The position numbers and the translations under genes were made by a program. The notes under the pieces are model-generated. The model searched no databases. It was not told the DNA's origin and saw nothing but the letters and a program-made list of their open reading frames with translations. From a virus, in the IMG/VR virus record IMGVR_UViG_3300025870_000023, positions 1-47,034 of that record: 47,034 nucleotides of DNA. One strand, given 5' to 3'. Positions 9,301-19,978 of the stretch are shown piece after piece. Numbering within the stretch: the first letter of the stretch is position 1; each line of letters starts with the position of its first letter.

Positions 9301-12300
9301 TTTCAATAGTTGCATTATTAGCAGGAGCAGTTTCAAATAAAAGGTTGCCTAAATTTCTGCTATAAGTTTTTGTAGTATCTTCAACATTACTTAAAGTATA
9401 ATTAGTGTATAGAACATTGTTGCCATCTACAGTTACGTTTACTCTTGATTTACGTAAATCTAGTGGCCATTTAGTGTTGAAAGATTTTTTTGCACCTGTT
9501 CCAGTAAATGTTTCTACAGTTTTTAAATCTGTAAACACAAAATTTCCCGACACTCTATCAAACTTCATTGTCATATGAGTTGATCGTACAGGACTATCGC
9601 CTAATATTGCTATTACTACTGGTAATTTGTAATCATCAGCAAAACTTCCATTTATAGTTATAGTAGGTTGTGAAGTATATACTGCTTCGTTATATGCAAT
9701 ATCAATTGATGTTAACTTATCTCCTGTTCTATAACCTTTGCCTGTTAGTGTAGGACCATTGCCTCCAGATACAGTAACAACAGGTTGATTTAATAACCCA
9801 TATCCAGCGTCATGTATTACCAATTCTTTGATTTTAAATTTATAATTATCTAACCAATTCTTTTGAGGATATGTGTTTACAAACTCTCTATTGCCTACAA
9901 CATTTGAATTGTAAAACTTTATTGTTTCTGTAACAATTTTATTTTGTATATCGTCATATCGAGGAGGCAAATCAAAGTCAGTTGTTAGTGTTTGAGAATT
10001 TTCTAAATTCTCATATGCACTAATGTACTCTCTGATTTTACTACTGTAAGGCTTGACTTCATTTATAAACTCTTTGTAACTATCTAAATTATCTGATTTA
10101 AAATTAGTTCGCTGATCAAACATACCGATATTATGCTTTGCTGTTAGGAAACTTGTTTTGAAAATCCAATCAACTGTCTGCTGCTCATACAGCGCATATC
10201 TTATAGCAGTAAATAATATATCATTAAATTTTATACTTAAATCGTCAATAAAAACTTTATCTTTAAGTGTTTGTAAAATAATACGTCTTTCATTTACTGG
10301 CTCAGTGTCGTAAACTAAATTATCAAATCCTACCTTATCGAATCCAAAATTAGTGTTTTGATATAATTTAGAACTAAATTGGATAGTGCCGTTTTGTCTA
10401 CCGACTGTTTTATAATTTACAGTATAATCTACTTCTGTCTGCACATCAATTTTTTGTAGTAACAACCAGCCGCCTGTGCCAATGTCTTTTATTTTTACAA
10501 CATCGCCTATAATATCATTAAGCCCATCTAATTGATAACTTCCATCAATTAAATAATTTATAGAAGTATTTTCATCATAGCCAGTTGCATACCAATCGGC
10601 ATAATTCCAAAAGTTTGCAACATTCCATTTTTGATATTGTACTCTATTATAATTTAATGAATAATCATATTCGTATAAAGCCCACTTACCATTTATTGTT
10701 GAATCATTAGTGACAAGGAAAGTAAATGGACGTACTGAAACATTTATACTCGAATAGTTCTTGCCTGTATTAATAATTGTTGCACCGATGACTCTTCCAA
10801 GATTGTCTATTGTTGTTTGAATTTCAGCTTCTGTGCCATTGCCTGTGATAATAACTTTTGGTGCAGATTTATATCCATACCCTTGTTCGTCTATAGACAC
10901 ACTTACTAATTTACCATCTAGTAATGTAGGAGTTATAACTGCTAATTTTGCATTAGCAACACCTATATTTGCAATTTCGTCAAGTGTAGCAACTTCAACA
11001 TCAAAAATACCTTCTAATAATCTAGGCTTGATATCATTCTTATCTAGGTCTTTGAGATCTTTAAAATCTGTAATTATTTGTTGACGCAAAATATAGTTGA
11101 TACGTTCTATGGTTTGTTTTAGTGCTTCTAAGCTATTTCTAAATAATCCTTGTCTTGGACGATTTTCAATACCGTACTTTTTACTTTCTCCTAATTCTAA
11201 ATCAGGAACAGGTCTTAAGTTTTTATCATATCCAACTAAACTATCAATCCATTTTTCAATAAATGTGTCTGGAGGATTACTTCCTGCAAGTCCTTCGCTT
11301 AACAATTTATATTCAGTATGAATATTTCTATCGTTGATTTCACCTTTATATACATCAATATGTAATGCAATATCTTTGTCCTTAACAAAAGGTTGTACAT
11401 TATGCAAAGCAAATTTATCAGTACTCAATGCACTCATAAACACATACCCAGCACTTTGAGGATCTGTAATCAGTTGTTCTGCATCATATGAACTTATTTT
11501 TTTATTTGTGTTTGATAGTAATCTATTGTTTTGTACCCAGAAATAATATTTGGTGTTAAATGTTTCTGTTACTGCATTATATTTTCTACCTACACTATAT
11601 TTAAAATCTCCATATTTACTAAAACCGCTTATACCTAATTCGATTCCTTCGTTTGTATCTGCTAATTCATCATATTCGCTAGGTATATAATCACTTTCTA
11701 CCCATTCATAAACTTGGGTATCACTATCAGGTAATAATTTATTCCAAAAACTAGTTTGTGTTTCTGCATTACCTTGAAAAGGATTATACCATTTTGTTGA
11801 TTCTGTGTTCCACCAGTATGTTCCTACATATTCATTTGCCCAAAAATCTTGGTTATTTGATGTTGTAGTGTCAACACTATAAGAAGCAGGATCAAATGCT
11901 AATTTTAAATCAATTGCTTCATCAGCTACTCCTGCAATTTTTCCTTGTATAGGATCTATTACATCTAAGAAAGTAACAATATCATTTGTATTTTTGTCAA
12001 ACAAGAAAGCACGTTTAATTTTACTAATATCAGGCGTATCAATTTGCTCAGATAATTTTGTCCAACTATAATTTTGCTTGTCTCTTTTAATATCTAATAC
12101 TACACCATAATCAGCTGTGTATTCTAATCTTGGATAGCTAATATAAATGTGATTTGCATTTGTAAGTAACACTGGAGTACTACTATTTTTTGTATCATAA
12201 TTCCAATCCAATTCTTCAGCATACAAATAATTGTTGTTGAAATTTTGGAAAATATACACTGTTCCTGCATTTGGAAATTTATTAAAAAACTTAGTTGTGT

Positions 12301-15300
12301 TACTATCAAACGATGTATCATTGTTGCGAACAATTGTTTGGTCAAACAATGTTGGTACAAATCTACTACCATTTGCACTTGCAATTATAAGATTTTCTTC
12401 GCTAAAGTTTAAACTAATTCCAAATAATTCACCTGGTTCGCCTGTAGGAGGATATAATGTTTGATTTAAACCATACTCGTTGCCTGTATATCTGTATACA
12501 AAGACCGCTCCGTTATTTGTTCCTGTGTCATCATTTCTAATAGCATTAATAGCAATTGCATTACCATTTGCACTTACAGCAACTTCACTTCCAAACTCTT
12601 GTGCTAAATTTGCTGTTTCAATTGTTTCATAGTATGCATATCTATTATTAACTCTTCTGTACACACTTACTACATTTGTGTTAAGTGTATCTTCGCCATT
12701 TACAACTAAGACCTCTCCGTTAACACTTACATCAAAACTAGTTGCAATTTTTTGTCCACCAGCAACACCTAAATTGTCGCTTTCGTCGTTGAGTAGTTCG
12801 TTTTGTGGAGGTATATAACCTTTGTGGTCAACATACTGATCTAGTAATTCCCAATTAGTTTCGCTAAATGACTGTGCTGGAAGATCTTTGTTAGCACGCC
12901 ATAAATGACGATTGCCGTCTGCTCCGCCTGTTGTATTATACCATACAATTTCGCCTTGAATGTAATTTTCAGTTGGATTGAATGTTCCTCTGTAATTATC
13001 ATCTCTACTATATTTCCAACTTCCATCAGTTGTGTCATTATCAAAAAAGTAGATTCTTCCTTCGGCTTCATTACTTGCAATGTAGAGTCTTAACACACCG
13101 TCAATATCTTTTCTACATTTTACTATTCTACCAAAATTGTCATCTGATACCGGCTCTGGGCTTAGAATAGTGGTTACTAATTCGTATTCATTTCCAACAT
13201 CTTCTTTTTTATACACACAAACAGCACCTAGTATACTGCCAGTTAAACTTCCATCAGGATCAACATCAATTAAATTTGCACGTTCCCAATCTTGGCTCAT
13301 TTTATTAATAGTGCTTACATCGCTACCATCAACATCAACTTTTGCTCTCCACAATGTTCCTCTGTCGTTTACTATTTCACCTGCGCTATAACTTGTACCA
13401 GGTAATATATTACCTTTATAACGTGTACGCAAGTTTGCAGCATTAGGAGCGCCTACGAATAAAAAATCACCGCTTGGAGATAATGCAACGCTGGCTCCGA
13501 ATTGGCTGTTGGTTCCAACTACACTAGTGTCGGCTTGATAGTTTTCAGGAGAACTAAAGTCGCCGCCGTCTCCGATACGAGTATATACTATTACTCTGCC
13601 GTTTGTATTTGGATCGCCTACTGCTAATTTTGTGTTTGTTTGATTTACTGCTAACGAATCACCAAAATTAGTTACAAGTCCAGTTTGTGGATTGACTACT
13701 ATGTCTTCAACATCATACACAGGTTTATTTTCTAACACAGCCCATTTGTTGTTGCCTATGTCATCTATCCATGCTTTGTTACCAACTTGCACATCTGTGT
13801 TTCTTAAAATTGTATTGTAGTCATCAAGATTTGTAAATCTACGTGGTGCTACTTGAATTACAATCCCAGCACTACTGTCAGATAAATCTATATCTTCTGT
13901 AATATTTTCTTCAGTATAAAATTCTAATTCTTTATAACCTGTATAAATTACTTGTCTAAATCCATCTAACTCATCGTTAATATTTGTCAATCCAATAATA
14001 TCACCACTTTTTAGGTTGTGGTTGCTATCTAAACTGACTTTAAATCCAGTTAATGTTTTTGTAATGCGTTCAACTTGATAATTTGTTTTCTTAAATTCGT
14101 ATACATTCCAAGACAGCTTATCATTCGTTACCCAAACGTACTGCCCTTGTTTGACTAAATTAATATCAAATCCTAAAAGTTGATCTACTCCACTTGTAAT
14201 AAAATCGATTTGTGCAGGAGCAACATACCCAGCTGTTTTTGTAACTTCTTCATATTCAGCAAATGGAAATAATTTGTTATTATAATTTGCAGGTTTAATG
14301 TTTATATCAGATCTTGGAACTTGATATATAAAATCAGATCTAGTTTTGTCTACACTAGATACAAGTTCAAAAGGCTGAGGAGTAAGTTTATATTTTGATT
14401 CATCTATAGTAATTTCAAATTCTTCAAAACTATCTGTGGCGCCGTATTGACCTGCTCTAATAGCCCATTCTTCAAAAAATTCAATACTGTCTTTACCAGA
14501 CGAACTAAGTTTATCAAACAATTTTGTAAGGACATTTTTAGTTCCTTTATCTTGTATCATTCCTTGATAAAATTTATATTGACTTATTTCATCATTTATT
14601 ATATTTTTAAGGTATTCACGCTTTTGATAACCAATAAGATGCTGTGCTAGTCTTTGTTGTTCAGTATCGAAATTATCTGTGTCTAAATCATAAAAATCAG
14701 CAAATTGAGAAGCTCTGTAATCAAAGTTTGGAATTAATTGATTCTTTGGAGTCTCTGTTAATACTGTCCAATTTGTTTGATCAAAAAATTCTCCACTAGT
14801 ATGGCTTAGTGTTGCTGTGTAGTATTTGTCTTTGTAAGCAATTACATCGCCGATAATGTAATCAGAAAAACTCTTCCATTTAGTTGCTTTAGGTTCGTCA
14901 AATACAAACCCTGGAATGTTAAGTGTACCTGACCAATCAGCTGTCCTGTATCCTATTACTTTTAATCTTTCTTGTCTATACCCACTTGTTTCATTATAAA
15001 TGGTATCTGCAAAAACAGTATCATTATCAATAACAATACAATGTTCTTTTTGAACTAGGAACAATCTAACAAAATATACACCAGTGCCTTCGTCATTACT
15101 TGCTAGGCTAAATGTGTTATCTGTTTCACGCACTAAATTTACAAAATCCGTTTTGAACAATTTTCCATCTTGATCTAAAATTTCATAATTGAATATGCTA
15201 TCATATAAATTGTCTGGTAAGTAAAAATCACGTTTGAATACAATTTTGTTTGCACTAGGCGATAAACTAATTACACTTTGATCTCCCCAGTTTTGCGTAG

Positions 15301-18300
15301 TCCAAAACAAGAACTCTTTTGCAGCTAATCTAAAGTTTTCAACTATACCATATTTTGCATTATTATAATCAAATCTAAATCCAAGATCTTGTAGTGCTTT
15401 ATCGTACCCTAACAAAAAGTCTATTACATCTTGATATCTAGGTAAAACAGTTCCGTATTGCAAATAAGAAACAGAGGCAGAGAATCTTTTACTAAACCTA
15501 CCTGCTCGTCCGCCGACTGTAGGCAACTCTGCAAGTTCTGAAAATTTAGCACTCTCAAACTCGTCAACACTAGTATGTGTTTCGTTTACTCTGTAAAACT
15601 TTTGCGAATATCTTACAATGCCACCTGCCACGTATAATTTTTCAGCTGCCCATTCTGCAAACTCTTCACTTATTCCGCCTACAGTTATAAACGGATCGTT
15701 TGCACTTTCTATTACTTTATTGTATGTAAATTTAGGATTATTTCTATCGTATCCGTTTATTTTATATCCTGTAGAAACCTTTTCAATTACAACGCCGCTG
15801 TATGTAACAACATCAATTGGAGAACTAGTCTTTAGGAACAAATTATAATTTTCTTGCGGAGTAAAGATATCTCCTGAACTATTAGGTGTTTTACTATCTA
15901 AAACTAAATTTACTTTTTCTTTATCACTAAATCCTGCCAATCTAAAACTTAAATTATAACGTAAATTTGCAATATTATTTTTATAATCATCAAAAGACAT
16001 ATTGTTGTATTTGATATAATCTTTTACATAATTTAACAATCCTGCACTAGGATTTACAAAATCTATTTCTTTTGCTGATATAGCATTCTTATGATTGTAT
16101 ATTAAGTTACCAGATAAACTTCTAGAAATTTTTGAATAGTCGTATGCATAACCAAATACTTTTGCAGGTTTTAAAAGCAATAATGCATTCAATAAGCTAA
16201 ACGGATATTCACTACTTCTACGCCAGGCAGTTTCAGCAGGTCCTTGATCGCCGAATTCAAATGTGTATCCTTCTTGGCTTGAAAAACTAAAGTCTTTTGA
16301 AAATCCAGTTTCAAACGGACTTCTAATTCTTCCATTTTCGTCAGTTGGTATTTGGCTAGTTAAATTTGGTCTTGCAAATCTAATATCTTTTCTTATTAAT
16401 TTGCCTGGCTCTCTAATGATTCCAGCTTCTAAATCTTTCCATAATGGTATATTATTGCTAGTATAAGGAGCAGGACCGTAAACAGTTTCCCACCAGCTAG
16501 GCTGAATCGAAAATCCTAACATTTTCCATGGTGTTAAATTTGGTGTATCGGTGTCGTAGGCATTATTGTAAACTGCACGCCAGAATCCTTCTAATTGCTT
16601 ACCACTAATATCACTTGTATTTCTATAATTATAACTGAAACTGTCACTTATGTCAATATTTTTATTTTCATTAAAATCATAAACTTGTGCAACATTAGTC
16701 CAATTAATAAAATCAGCTATCATTATATTTTCAATATCATTACGAGCTAATCCTGTAGATCTAAATCTACCAGGAATGTAATCAAATATATCAAATAATT
16801 CAGCATTATATCTAGTTTTTACATTGTTAAAAATACGTTTTTCTAATTCAATTAAGAGGTCGTCGCGGAAGTCGTTAAATGCTACTGTTCTGCTTCCGTC
16901 ATGTCCTTGGATAACTTTAGTAGGTGTACTAAATGTATTATCGAGTATAATTTGCGGTTCGTATAAAGGATACAATCCTAACTTACTTGGCGTTGGAGGA
17001 ACAAAACAACCATCTGTTGTTTCAAATTCATGTATATGAATTATATCATCATTTTCAACACCTGGAATATTTACAAATCCTTCATCGGTAAACATATAAT
17101 CTTTTATATATGTTAGCTGGACATTATTGTTATAAACTAAAACTGCTTTATGATTTAATTTGTTTAGATTAAATGCTGTAGTCAAAGGAAAATAAGGGTT
17201 TCCGGAATCTAATACAGTATACTCAATAATGTTTTTTGCACCAAACGGAACAACATCACTATCATAGTATGCATCTAATCTAGTTTTACTTGTAGCAAAT
17301 TGCGCTAATAAATAATCAACATGTTTTTCTACAGTGTTGTTATAGCCGTCATATGTTGCAAGTCTTAAAAATTCTCTTTTAAATTTACTGTATTCTTGTA
17401 ATGCAAGTTTTATAGAGTTTACTATATTATGTTCTTTAGAAGTGAAATGATATAAAGGCAAACCTATAGGGCCTGCATGTGTTACAAATCTATCTCCGTA
17501 TATTTCAATATTACCCTTATCACGCAGATTTCCTACACCAGGATGTATGCCTTCAAAATTTTCTATATTTTCTACAATAGTTTGCACATGATCGTTTACT
17601 TCGCCTATTGTGAATTCTTTTACATCAAGGTTATTTGGATTACGTTCTAGATTGTATGCAGTTTCATAATATGCATTATCGTTTTTATCAGCACTAGTAT
17701 AACACTTAATAATTATTCTATCATCAGGTTCAATTGGAGTTGTTAGTGTTACTAGTACGTTTTCAGTAAGTGTTGCACCTAAGGTATAATCTATACCTTC
17801 TTTTAAAAACTTTCTATTTGTAAATATTTTTAATTTTAAGTCTGAGAGTGTGTTACTTTTTGTAAAACAATCTATTTCAAAATTATTTGTTTGATTTGCT
17901 CCTTGCACATCAATGATTACAGCCTGCCTACTTTTTGTATAATGCTTTTTCCAAGCATTTTCGTATAAGGTTTCTTTATCATAACTATCGGTAATTTTCA
18001 CAAAACCTTGACTAGCAAGTAAATCTATATTTTCCTCGTCTTGAATGTAGCTATCTTTTTGAGCTAACAAATCAAACTCAAATACAATATCGCCTACGTT
18101 ATCTATATTTTTATATGTTACAGGAAATCCTAATTCACTATCAAGTGCTCCTGTGCCTTCTTTGTAAGCAAAAATCTTATTGCCTGTAAACGTAGTGCTT
18201 TCGTAATACGTTGTATTACTATAACTTGTTTCTGTTTTATCAAATATATCAAATACAGGTGTTTGATTTACTGAAGTTTTTTCTTGTGCTTTTTTCCATT

Positions 18301-19960
18301 TAGTACCATCAAAGAAATATTGTTTACCTGCATTTACTTTGCCGTCTTTTATTAAAACAATATCATTTTCAGATGCTGTGCTATCAGTTGCTTCTATTAA
18401 ACTAATTTGTGTTTTGTTTTGAAATTTTATAAAATTCACTACATAAATTTTATTATTCACTACAGTGTCTGAATCATTAGTAAACAAAATACGCATTCCG
18501 TCTACTAAATTTACATTGTCAATATTGTAACCTTCTTGTCCTTCGATAATAGAAAATATATCATTTGTCCAGTCATCTATTAGATCAATCGGATCTTTAC
18601 ATACAGTACCGTTATGATACATTTTGATGCCTGGCTTAAATTCAATAATTGGACGTTTTCCTCTACTGTTTGCAGGCAACGTATATTCTTGATTATTAAT
18701 TTTTGCACTTTGTTCGATTACACTTATATGGAACCATCTGTTGTATCTTGCCCAAGGGTTTTTGTCTACACTAGAACGATTACTTACAATATAATCTTTT
18801 ACAGCAGGATAACCAAGTGCTGTACTCCAAGGCAATCTATCAAACCCATATACATCAAACGCTACATCTTCGTCGCCTAAAAGCAAATCTGCTGTGCTTA
18901 AATCATCAACAGAAATTAAAACAATTTCTTTGCCTACGCCGTCAACATAAAACACACCATCTTGATATTTTTCAGGAATTACTGTTCCGGTAAATTGCAC
19001 TTTCATGCCATTAGATAAATTCCACCCATCAGCAGTTGTGTAACTTACTTTGCCTAAAATTTCTTTATCTATATCAATAAAACTATTTTCTTCAATAGTC
19101 GATATTCTTATAAGTCCGCTTGTATTAATATCTTCTTTACTAATATAAAAAAGTTCATCTGGAGCATTTTCAGGCACTGTAAACTCAATTACACCTTTGC
19201 TTACATAACCATCTGCATCTGCATCTGTCGTTACAATACCGTCTGTATATAATGTGCTTTCGTTTGTTACACTATCTTCAAATGTAAGTCCAGGTAAAAA
19301 TTCTCTACTTATTGCAAAAGCAAAAGGATTTCCTTCTGCATTTATTTCAAATCTATATGTCTGCCCTCTATACAAGTTAAGCAAAGGATTTCTAGTAAGT
19401 TTATCTGGTGTAAATAAATATGCAAAATTGTCTGTTTCTTCAACTACGTTGATTTTGTATGTGCTTTCGACATCACGCGAATTGCCAGGAACAGTTACAA
19501 CTTGAGGACCGTTAGGTAACCAGTAATATTCACGAAAATTTGTAAATTTGTCAAAATCAATATGAGGGTTCCAAGAATATATTTCTTGTTCATTTAGTTT
19601 ACTGTGATTGCTTGTGTTGCTATAAAAACTTTTTATTTGCCCTATATAGTCAATATAATCCTTATGAAAAGTAATATTGCCTAAATCGTCTCTGATGTTT
19701 ACACTAGGATCTAATTGATAATTTGATCTTAGAGAATTTATTTCAGTAAGATATGTACTATTGTTTGCATTTGCTTTTGCATTTTTTCTTCCAACAAATG
19801 CATTTATTTTTTCAACTGCACCCGAAGAAAATAATTGATCAATTGTAGAACTTGTAAGTTTTTCATTAGTACTTGTTCTAAAATAACGAGGTAAGAACCT
19901 ACTACTTTTTTTACTGTTATCACCAACTGGAAATTCTGGTTGCTGGTCTTCGTATGCCAT
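6374..19960 (-). CDS. Giant 4528-residue baseplate/tail-fibre structural protein
   Basis: One uninterrupted 13.6-kb frame, nearly 29% of the window. It sits directly after gp6, where T4 carries gp7, so it probably belongs to the baseplate or its fibres. What can be seen: an N-terminal ~150-residue unit rich in Tyr/Asn/Trp; several WxxxxxY..G.IV.Y....Y modules (about residues 1435, 1692, 2182 and 2323); an FG-GAP-like beta-propeller stretch (about 2094-2604) with repeats such as FGASVALSPSGDFLFVGAP and FGSEVAVSANGNAIAI; and, from about residue 3480 to the C-terminus, repeated beta modules of the type FxGDGxxxxF then IxVNGxxQ then GxxIxI. No peptidase or lyase motif was recognised. The start has an AGAGGAA site. 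A gp7 relationship rests on order only. Confidence 0.7.
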   Translation of the reverse strand: MAYEDQQPEFPVGDNSKKSSRFLPRYFRTSTNEKLTSSTIDQLFSSGAVEKINAFVGRKNAKANANNSTYLTEINSLRSNYQLDPSVNIRDDLGNITFHKDYIDYIGQIKSFYSNTSNHSKLNEQEIYSWNPHIDFDKFTNFREYYWLPNGPQVVTVPGNSRDVESTYKINVVEETDNFAYLFTPDKLTRNPLLNLYRGQTYRFEINAEGNPFAFAISREFLPGLTFEDSVTNESTLYTDGIVTTDADADGYVSKGVIEFTVPENAPDELFYISKEDINTSGLIRISTIEENSFIDIDKEILGKVSYTTADGWNLSNGMKVQFTGTVIPEKYQDGVFYVDGVGKEIVLISVDDLSTADLLLGDEDVAFDVYGFDRLPWSTALGYPAVKDYIVSNRSSVDKNPWARYNRWFHISVIEQSAKINNQEYTLPANSRGKRPIIEFKPGIKMYHNGTVCKDPIDLIDDWTNDIFSIIEGQEGYNIDNVNLVDGMRILFTNDSDTVVNNKIYVVNFIKFQNKTQISLIEATDSTASENDIVLIKDGKVNAGKQYFFDGTKWKKAQEKTSVNQTPVFDIFDKTETSYSNTTYYESTTFTGNKIFAYKEGTGALDSELGFPVTYKNIDNVGDIVFEFDLLAQKDSYIQDEENIDLLASQGFVKITDSYDKETLYENAWKKHYTKSRQAVIIDVQGANQTNNFEIDCFTKSNTLSDLKLKIFTNRKFLKEGIDYTLGATLTENVLVTLTTPIEPDDRIIIKCYTSADKNDNAYYETAYNLERNPNNLDVKEFTIGEVNDHVQTIVENIENFEGIHPGVGNLRDKGNIEIYGDRFVTHAGPIGLPLYHFTSKEHNIVNSIKLALQEYSKFKREFLRLATYDGYNNTVEKHVDYLLAQFATSKTRLDAYYDSDVVPFGAKNIIEYTVLDSGNPYFPLTTAFNLNKLNHKAVLVYNNNVQLTYIKDYMFTDEGFVNIPGVENDDIIHIHEFETTDGCFVPPTPSKLGLYPLYEPQIILDNTFSTPTKVIQGHDGSRTVAFNDFRDDLLIELEKRIFNNVKTRYNAELFDIFDYIPGRFRSTGLARNDIENIMIADFINWTNVAQVYDFNENKNIDISDSFSYNYRNTSDISGKQLEGFWRAVYNNAYDTDTPNLTPWKMLGFSIQPSWWETVYGPAPYTSNNIPLWKDLEAGIIREPGKLIRKDIRFARPNLTSQIPTDENGRIRSPFETGFSKDFSFSSQEGYTFEFGDQGPAETAWRRSSEYPFSLLNALLLLKPAKVFGYAYDYSKISRSLSGNLIYNHKNAISAKEIDFVNPSAGLLNYVKDYIKYNNMSFDDYKNNIANLRYNLSFRLAGFSDKEKVNLVLDSKTPNSSGDIFTPQENYNLFLKTSSPIDVVTYSGVVIEKVSTGYKINGYDRNNPKFTYNKVIESANDPFITVGGISEEFAEWAAEKLYVAGGIVRYSQKFYRVNETHTSVDEFESAKFSELAELPTVGGRAGRFSKRFSASVSYLQYGTVLPRYQDVIDFLLGYDKALQDLGFRFDYNNAKYGIVENFRLAAKEFLFWTTQNWGDQSVISLSPSANKIVFKRDFYLPDNLYDSIFNYEILDQDGKLFKTDFVNLVRETDNTFSLASNDEGTGVYFVRLFLVQKEHCIVIDNDTVFADTIYNETSGYRQERLKVIGYRTADWSGTLNIPGFVFDEPKATKWKSFSDYIIGDVIAYKDKYYTATLSHTSGEFFDQTNWTVLTETPKNQLIPNFDYRASQFADFYDLDTDNFDTEQQRLAQHLIGYQKREYLKNIINDEISQYKFYQGMIQDKGTKNVLTKLFDKLSSSGKDSIEFFEEWAIRAGQYGATDSFEEFEITIDESKYKLTPQPFELVSSVDKTRSDFIYQVPRSDINIKPANYNNKLFPFAEYEEVTKTAGYVAPAQIDFITSGVDQLLGFDINLVKQGQYVWVTNDKLSWNVYEFKKTNYQVERITKTLTGFKVSLDSNHNLKSGDIIGLTNINDELDGFRQVIYTGYKELEFYTEENITEDIDLSDSSAGIVIQVAPRRFTNLDDYNTILRNTDVQVGNKAWIDDIGNNKWAVLENKPVYDVEDIVVNPQTGLVTNFGDSLAVNQTNTKLAVGDPNTNGRVIVYTRIGDGGDFSSPENYQADTSVVGTNSQFGASVALSPSGDFLFVGAPNAANLRTRYKGNILPGTSYSAGEIVNDRGTLWRAKVDVDGSDVSTINKMSQDWERANLIDVDPDGSLTGSILGAVCVYKKEDVGNEYELVTTILSPEPVSDDNFGRIVKCRKDIDGVLRLYIASNEAEGRIYFFDNDTTDGSWKYSRDDNYRGTFNPTENYIQGEIVWYNTTGGADGNRHLWRANKDLPAQSFSETNWELLDQYVDHKGYIPPQNELLNDESDNLGVAGGQKIATSFDVSVNGEVLVVNGEDTLNTNVVSVYRRVNNRYAYYETIETANLAQEFGSEVAVSANGNAIAINAIRNDDTGTNNGAVFVYRYTGNEYGLNQTLYPPTGEPGELFGISLNFSEENLIIASANGSRFVPTLFDQTIVRNNDTSFDSNTTKFFNKFPNAGTVYIFQNFNNNYLYAEELDWNYDTKNSSTPVLLTNANHIYISYPRLEYTADYGVVLDIKRDKQNYSWTKLSEQIDTPDISKIKRAFLFDKNTNDIVTFLDVIDPIQGKIAGVADEAIDLKLAFDPASYSVDTTTSNNQDFWANEYVGTYWWNTESTKWYNPFQGNAETQTSFWNKLLPDSDTQVYEWVESDYIPSEYDELADTNEGIELGISGFSKYGDFKYSVGRKYNAVTETFNTKYYFWVQNNRLLSNTNKKISSYDAEQLITDPQSAGYVFMSALSTDKFALHNVQPFVKDKDIALHIDVYKGEINDRNIHTEYKLLSEGLAGSNPPDTFIEKWIDSLVGYDKNLRPVPDLELGESKKYGIENRPRQGLFRNSLEALKQTIERINYILRQQIITDFKDLKDLDKNDIKPRLLEGIFDVEVATLDEIANIGVANAKLAVITPTLLDGKLVSVSIDEQGYGYKSAPKVIITGNGTEAEIQTTIDNLGRVIGATIINTGKNYSSINVSVRPFTFLVTNDSTINGKWALYEYDYSLNYNRVQYQKWNVANFWNYADWYATGYDENTSINYLIDGSYQLDGLNDIIGDVVKIKDIGTGGWLLLQKIDVQTEVDYTVNYKTVGRQNGTIQFSSKLYQNTNFGFDKVGFDNLVYDTEPVNERRIILQTLKDKVFIDDLSIKFNDILFTAIRYALYEQQTVDWIFKTSFLTAKHNIGMFDQRTNFKSDNLDSYKEFINEVKPYSSKIREYISAYENLENSQTLTTDFDLPPRYDDIQNKIVTETIKFYNSNVVGNREFVNTYPQKNWLDNYKFKIKELVIHDAGYGLLNQPVVTVSGGNGPTLTGKGYRTGDKLTSIDIAYNEAVYTSQPTITINGSFADDYKLPVVIAILGDSPVRSTHMTMKFDRVSGNFVFTDLKTVETFTGTGAKKSFNTKWPLDLRKSRVNVTVDGNNVLYTNYTLSNVEDTTKTYSRNLGNLLFETAPANNATIEITYYKDPAMLSAADRINAFYNPKEGMPGITKNEDGTINLGQLMTGLDYEGVNIESVDFSTDQGFDVGGFGIIPWDIFSESEDEIFVLDGSTLVFTLSKPLEDGVSYNIYKNNVRIDDPNFDGSSVIINKNALMNTIYGDGIQDTIPIDDTVPTAAGDIFIVRKETSDGSFEPADNVLDTELSGGGYDNTAKGLESGEITVDGDGFVTQTTSAGPEEVVPGQIVDTLDIQVKHKPADGQGIKTSYIYKTKSSILSYSIDMLPQSQQAVIVNINGQKVDDESYTIDYENNLLIFEDDSTIQDDMDLHILVIGNNGTDILESDTFIGDGATSIFVTGVKYTNPISSFVTINGVVQQPSFAYEIFETDATYKNEKCAAIRFGIPPRVGEVIGFSLYNNDTKSFSEITVDKSFIGDGVNYVYKFNNNTPFTEKPFTHKMLVKQGDKFLNAGYNIRHVLTNDRVYGIQTWQFGQPTKISNDDVLVLLNNKIIIDAVDYRWDAINSRIEFLNPLLGKVGDVLEIYVLGNGEYYFIDTVVDLTDMEDSTKQGLLHDEGDLISFVMEDSTQIFATVKSSVETDTGVTLTLNGYFKELKVKASENDVPLQLTGVKDEAYPAAIRIDNVRFVESENLTFKTVPAVNEKVEIITFSEHDVNNFDRLSFEVLYSPVISSSSPEYPTAISLTNGRIKLNQPAAGVNYVWVIQNNKLLRPSIDYELVSDNSIVNLFKKPNDNEIIEIIQFAATLTTTKYGFRIFKDMLNRVHYKRLNEKSVVKLSQPLNFYDQFISVEDTTNLPIPNRTTGKPGVVFIEGERIEYYVLEGNLLRQIRRGTLGTGVKSQYPAGTILMEQGERETIPYADKDLTQIFVSDGSTNIYTMDFDITSYNEIEVVVGGKKLRKPATQDFKVFNKTIDQDSPEADEIELPEFTINPDDNTITLRDDAPTGVRIVVQRKEGKLWTDDLSISDAKIARFVRAGTIKLSK

Positions 19961-19978
19961 ACTGTCTTATTCCTCTAG

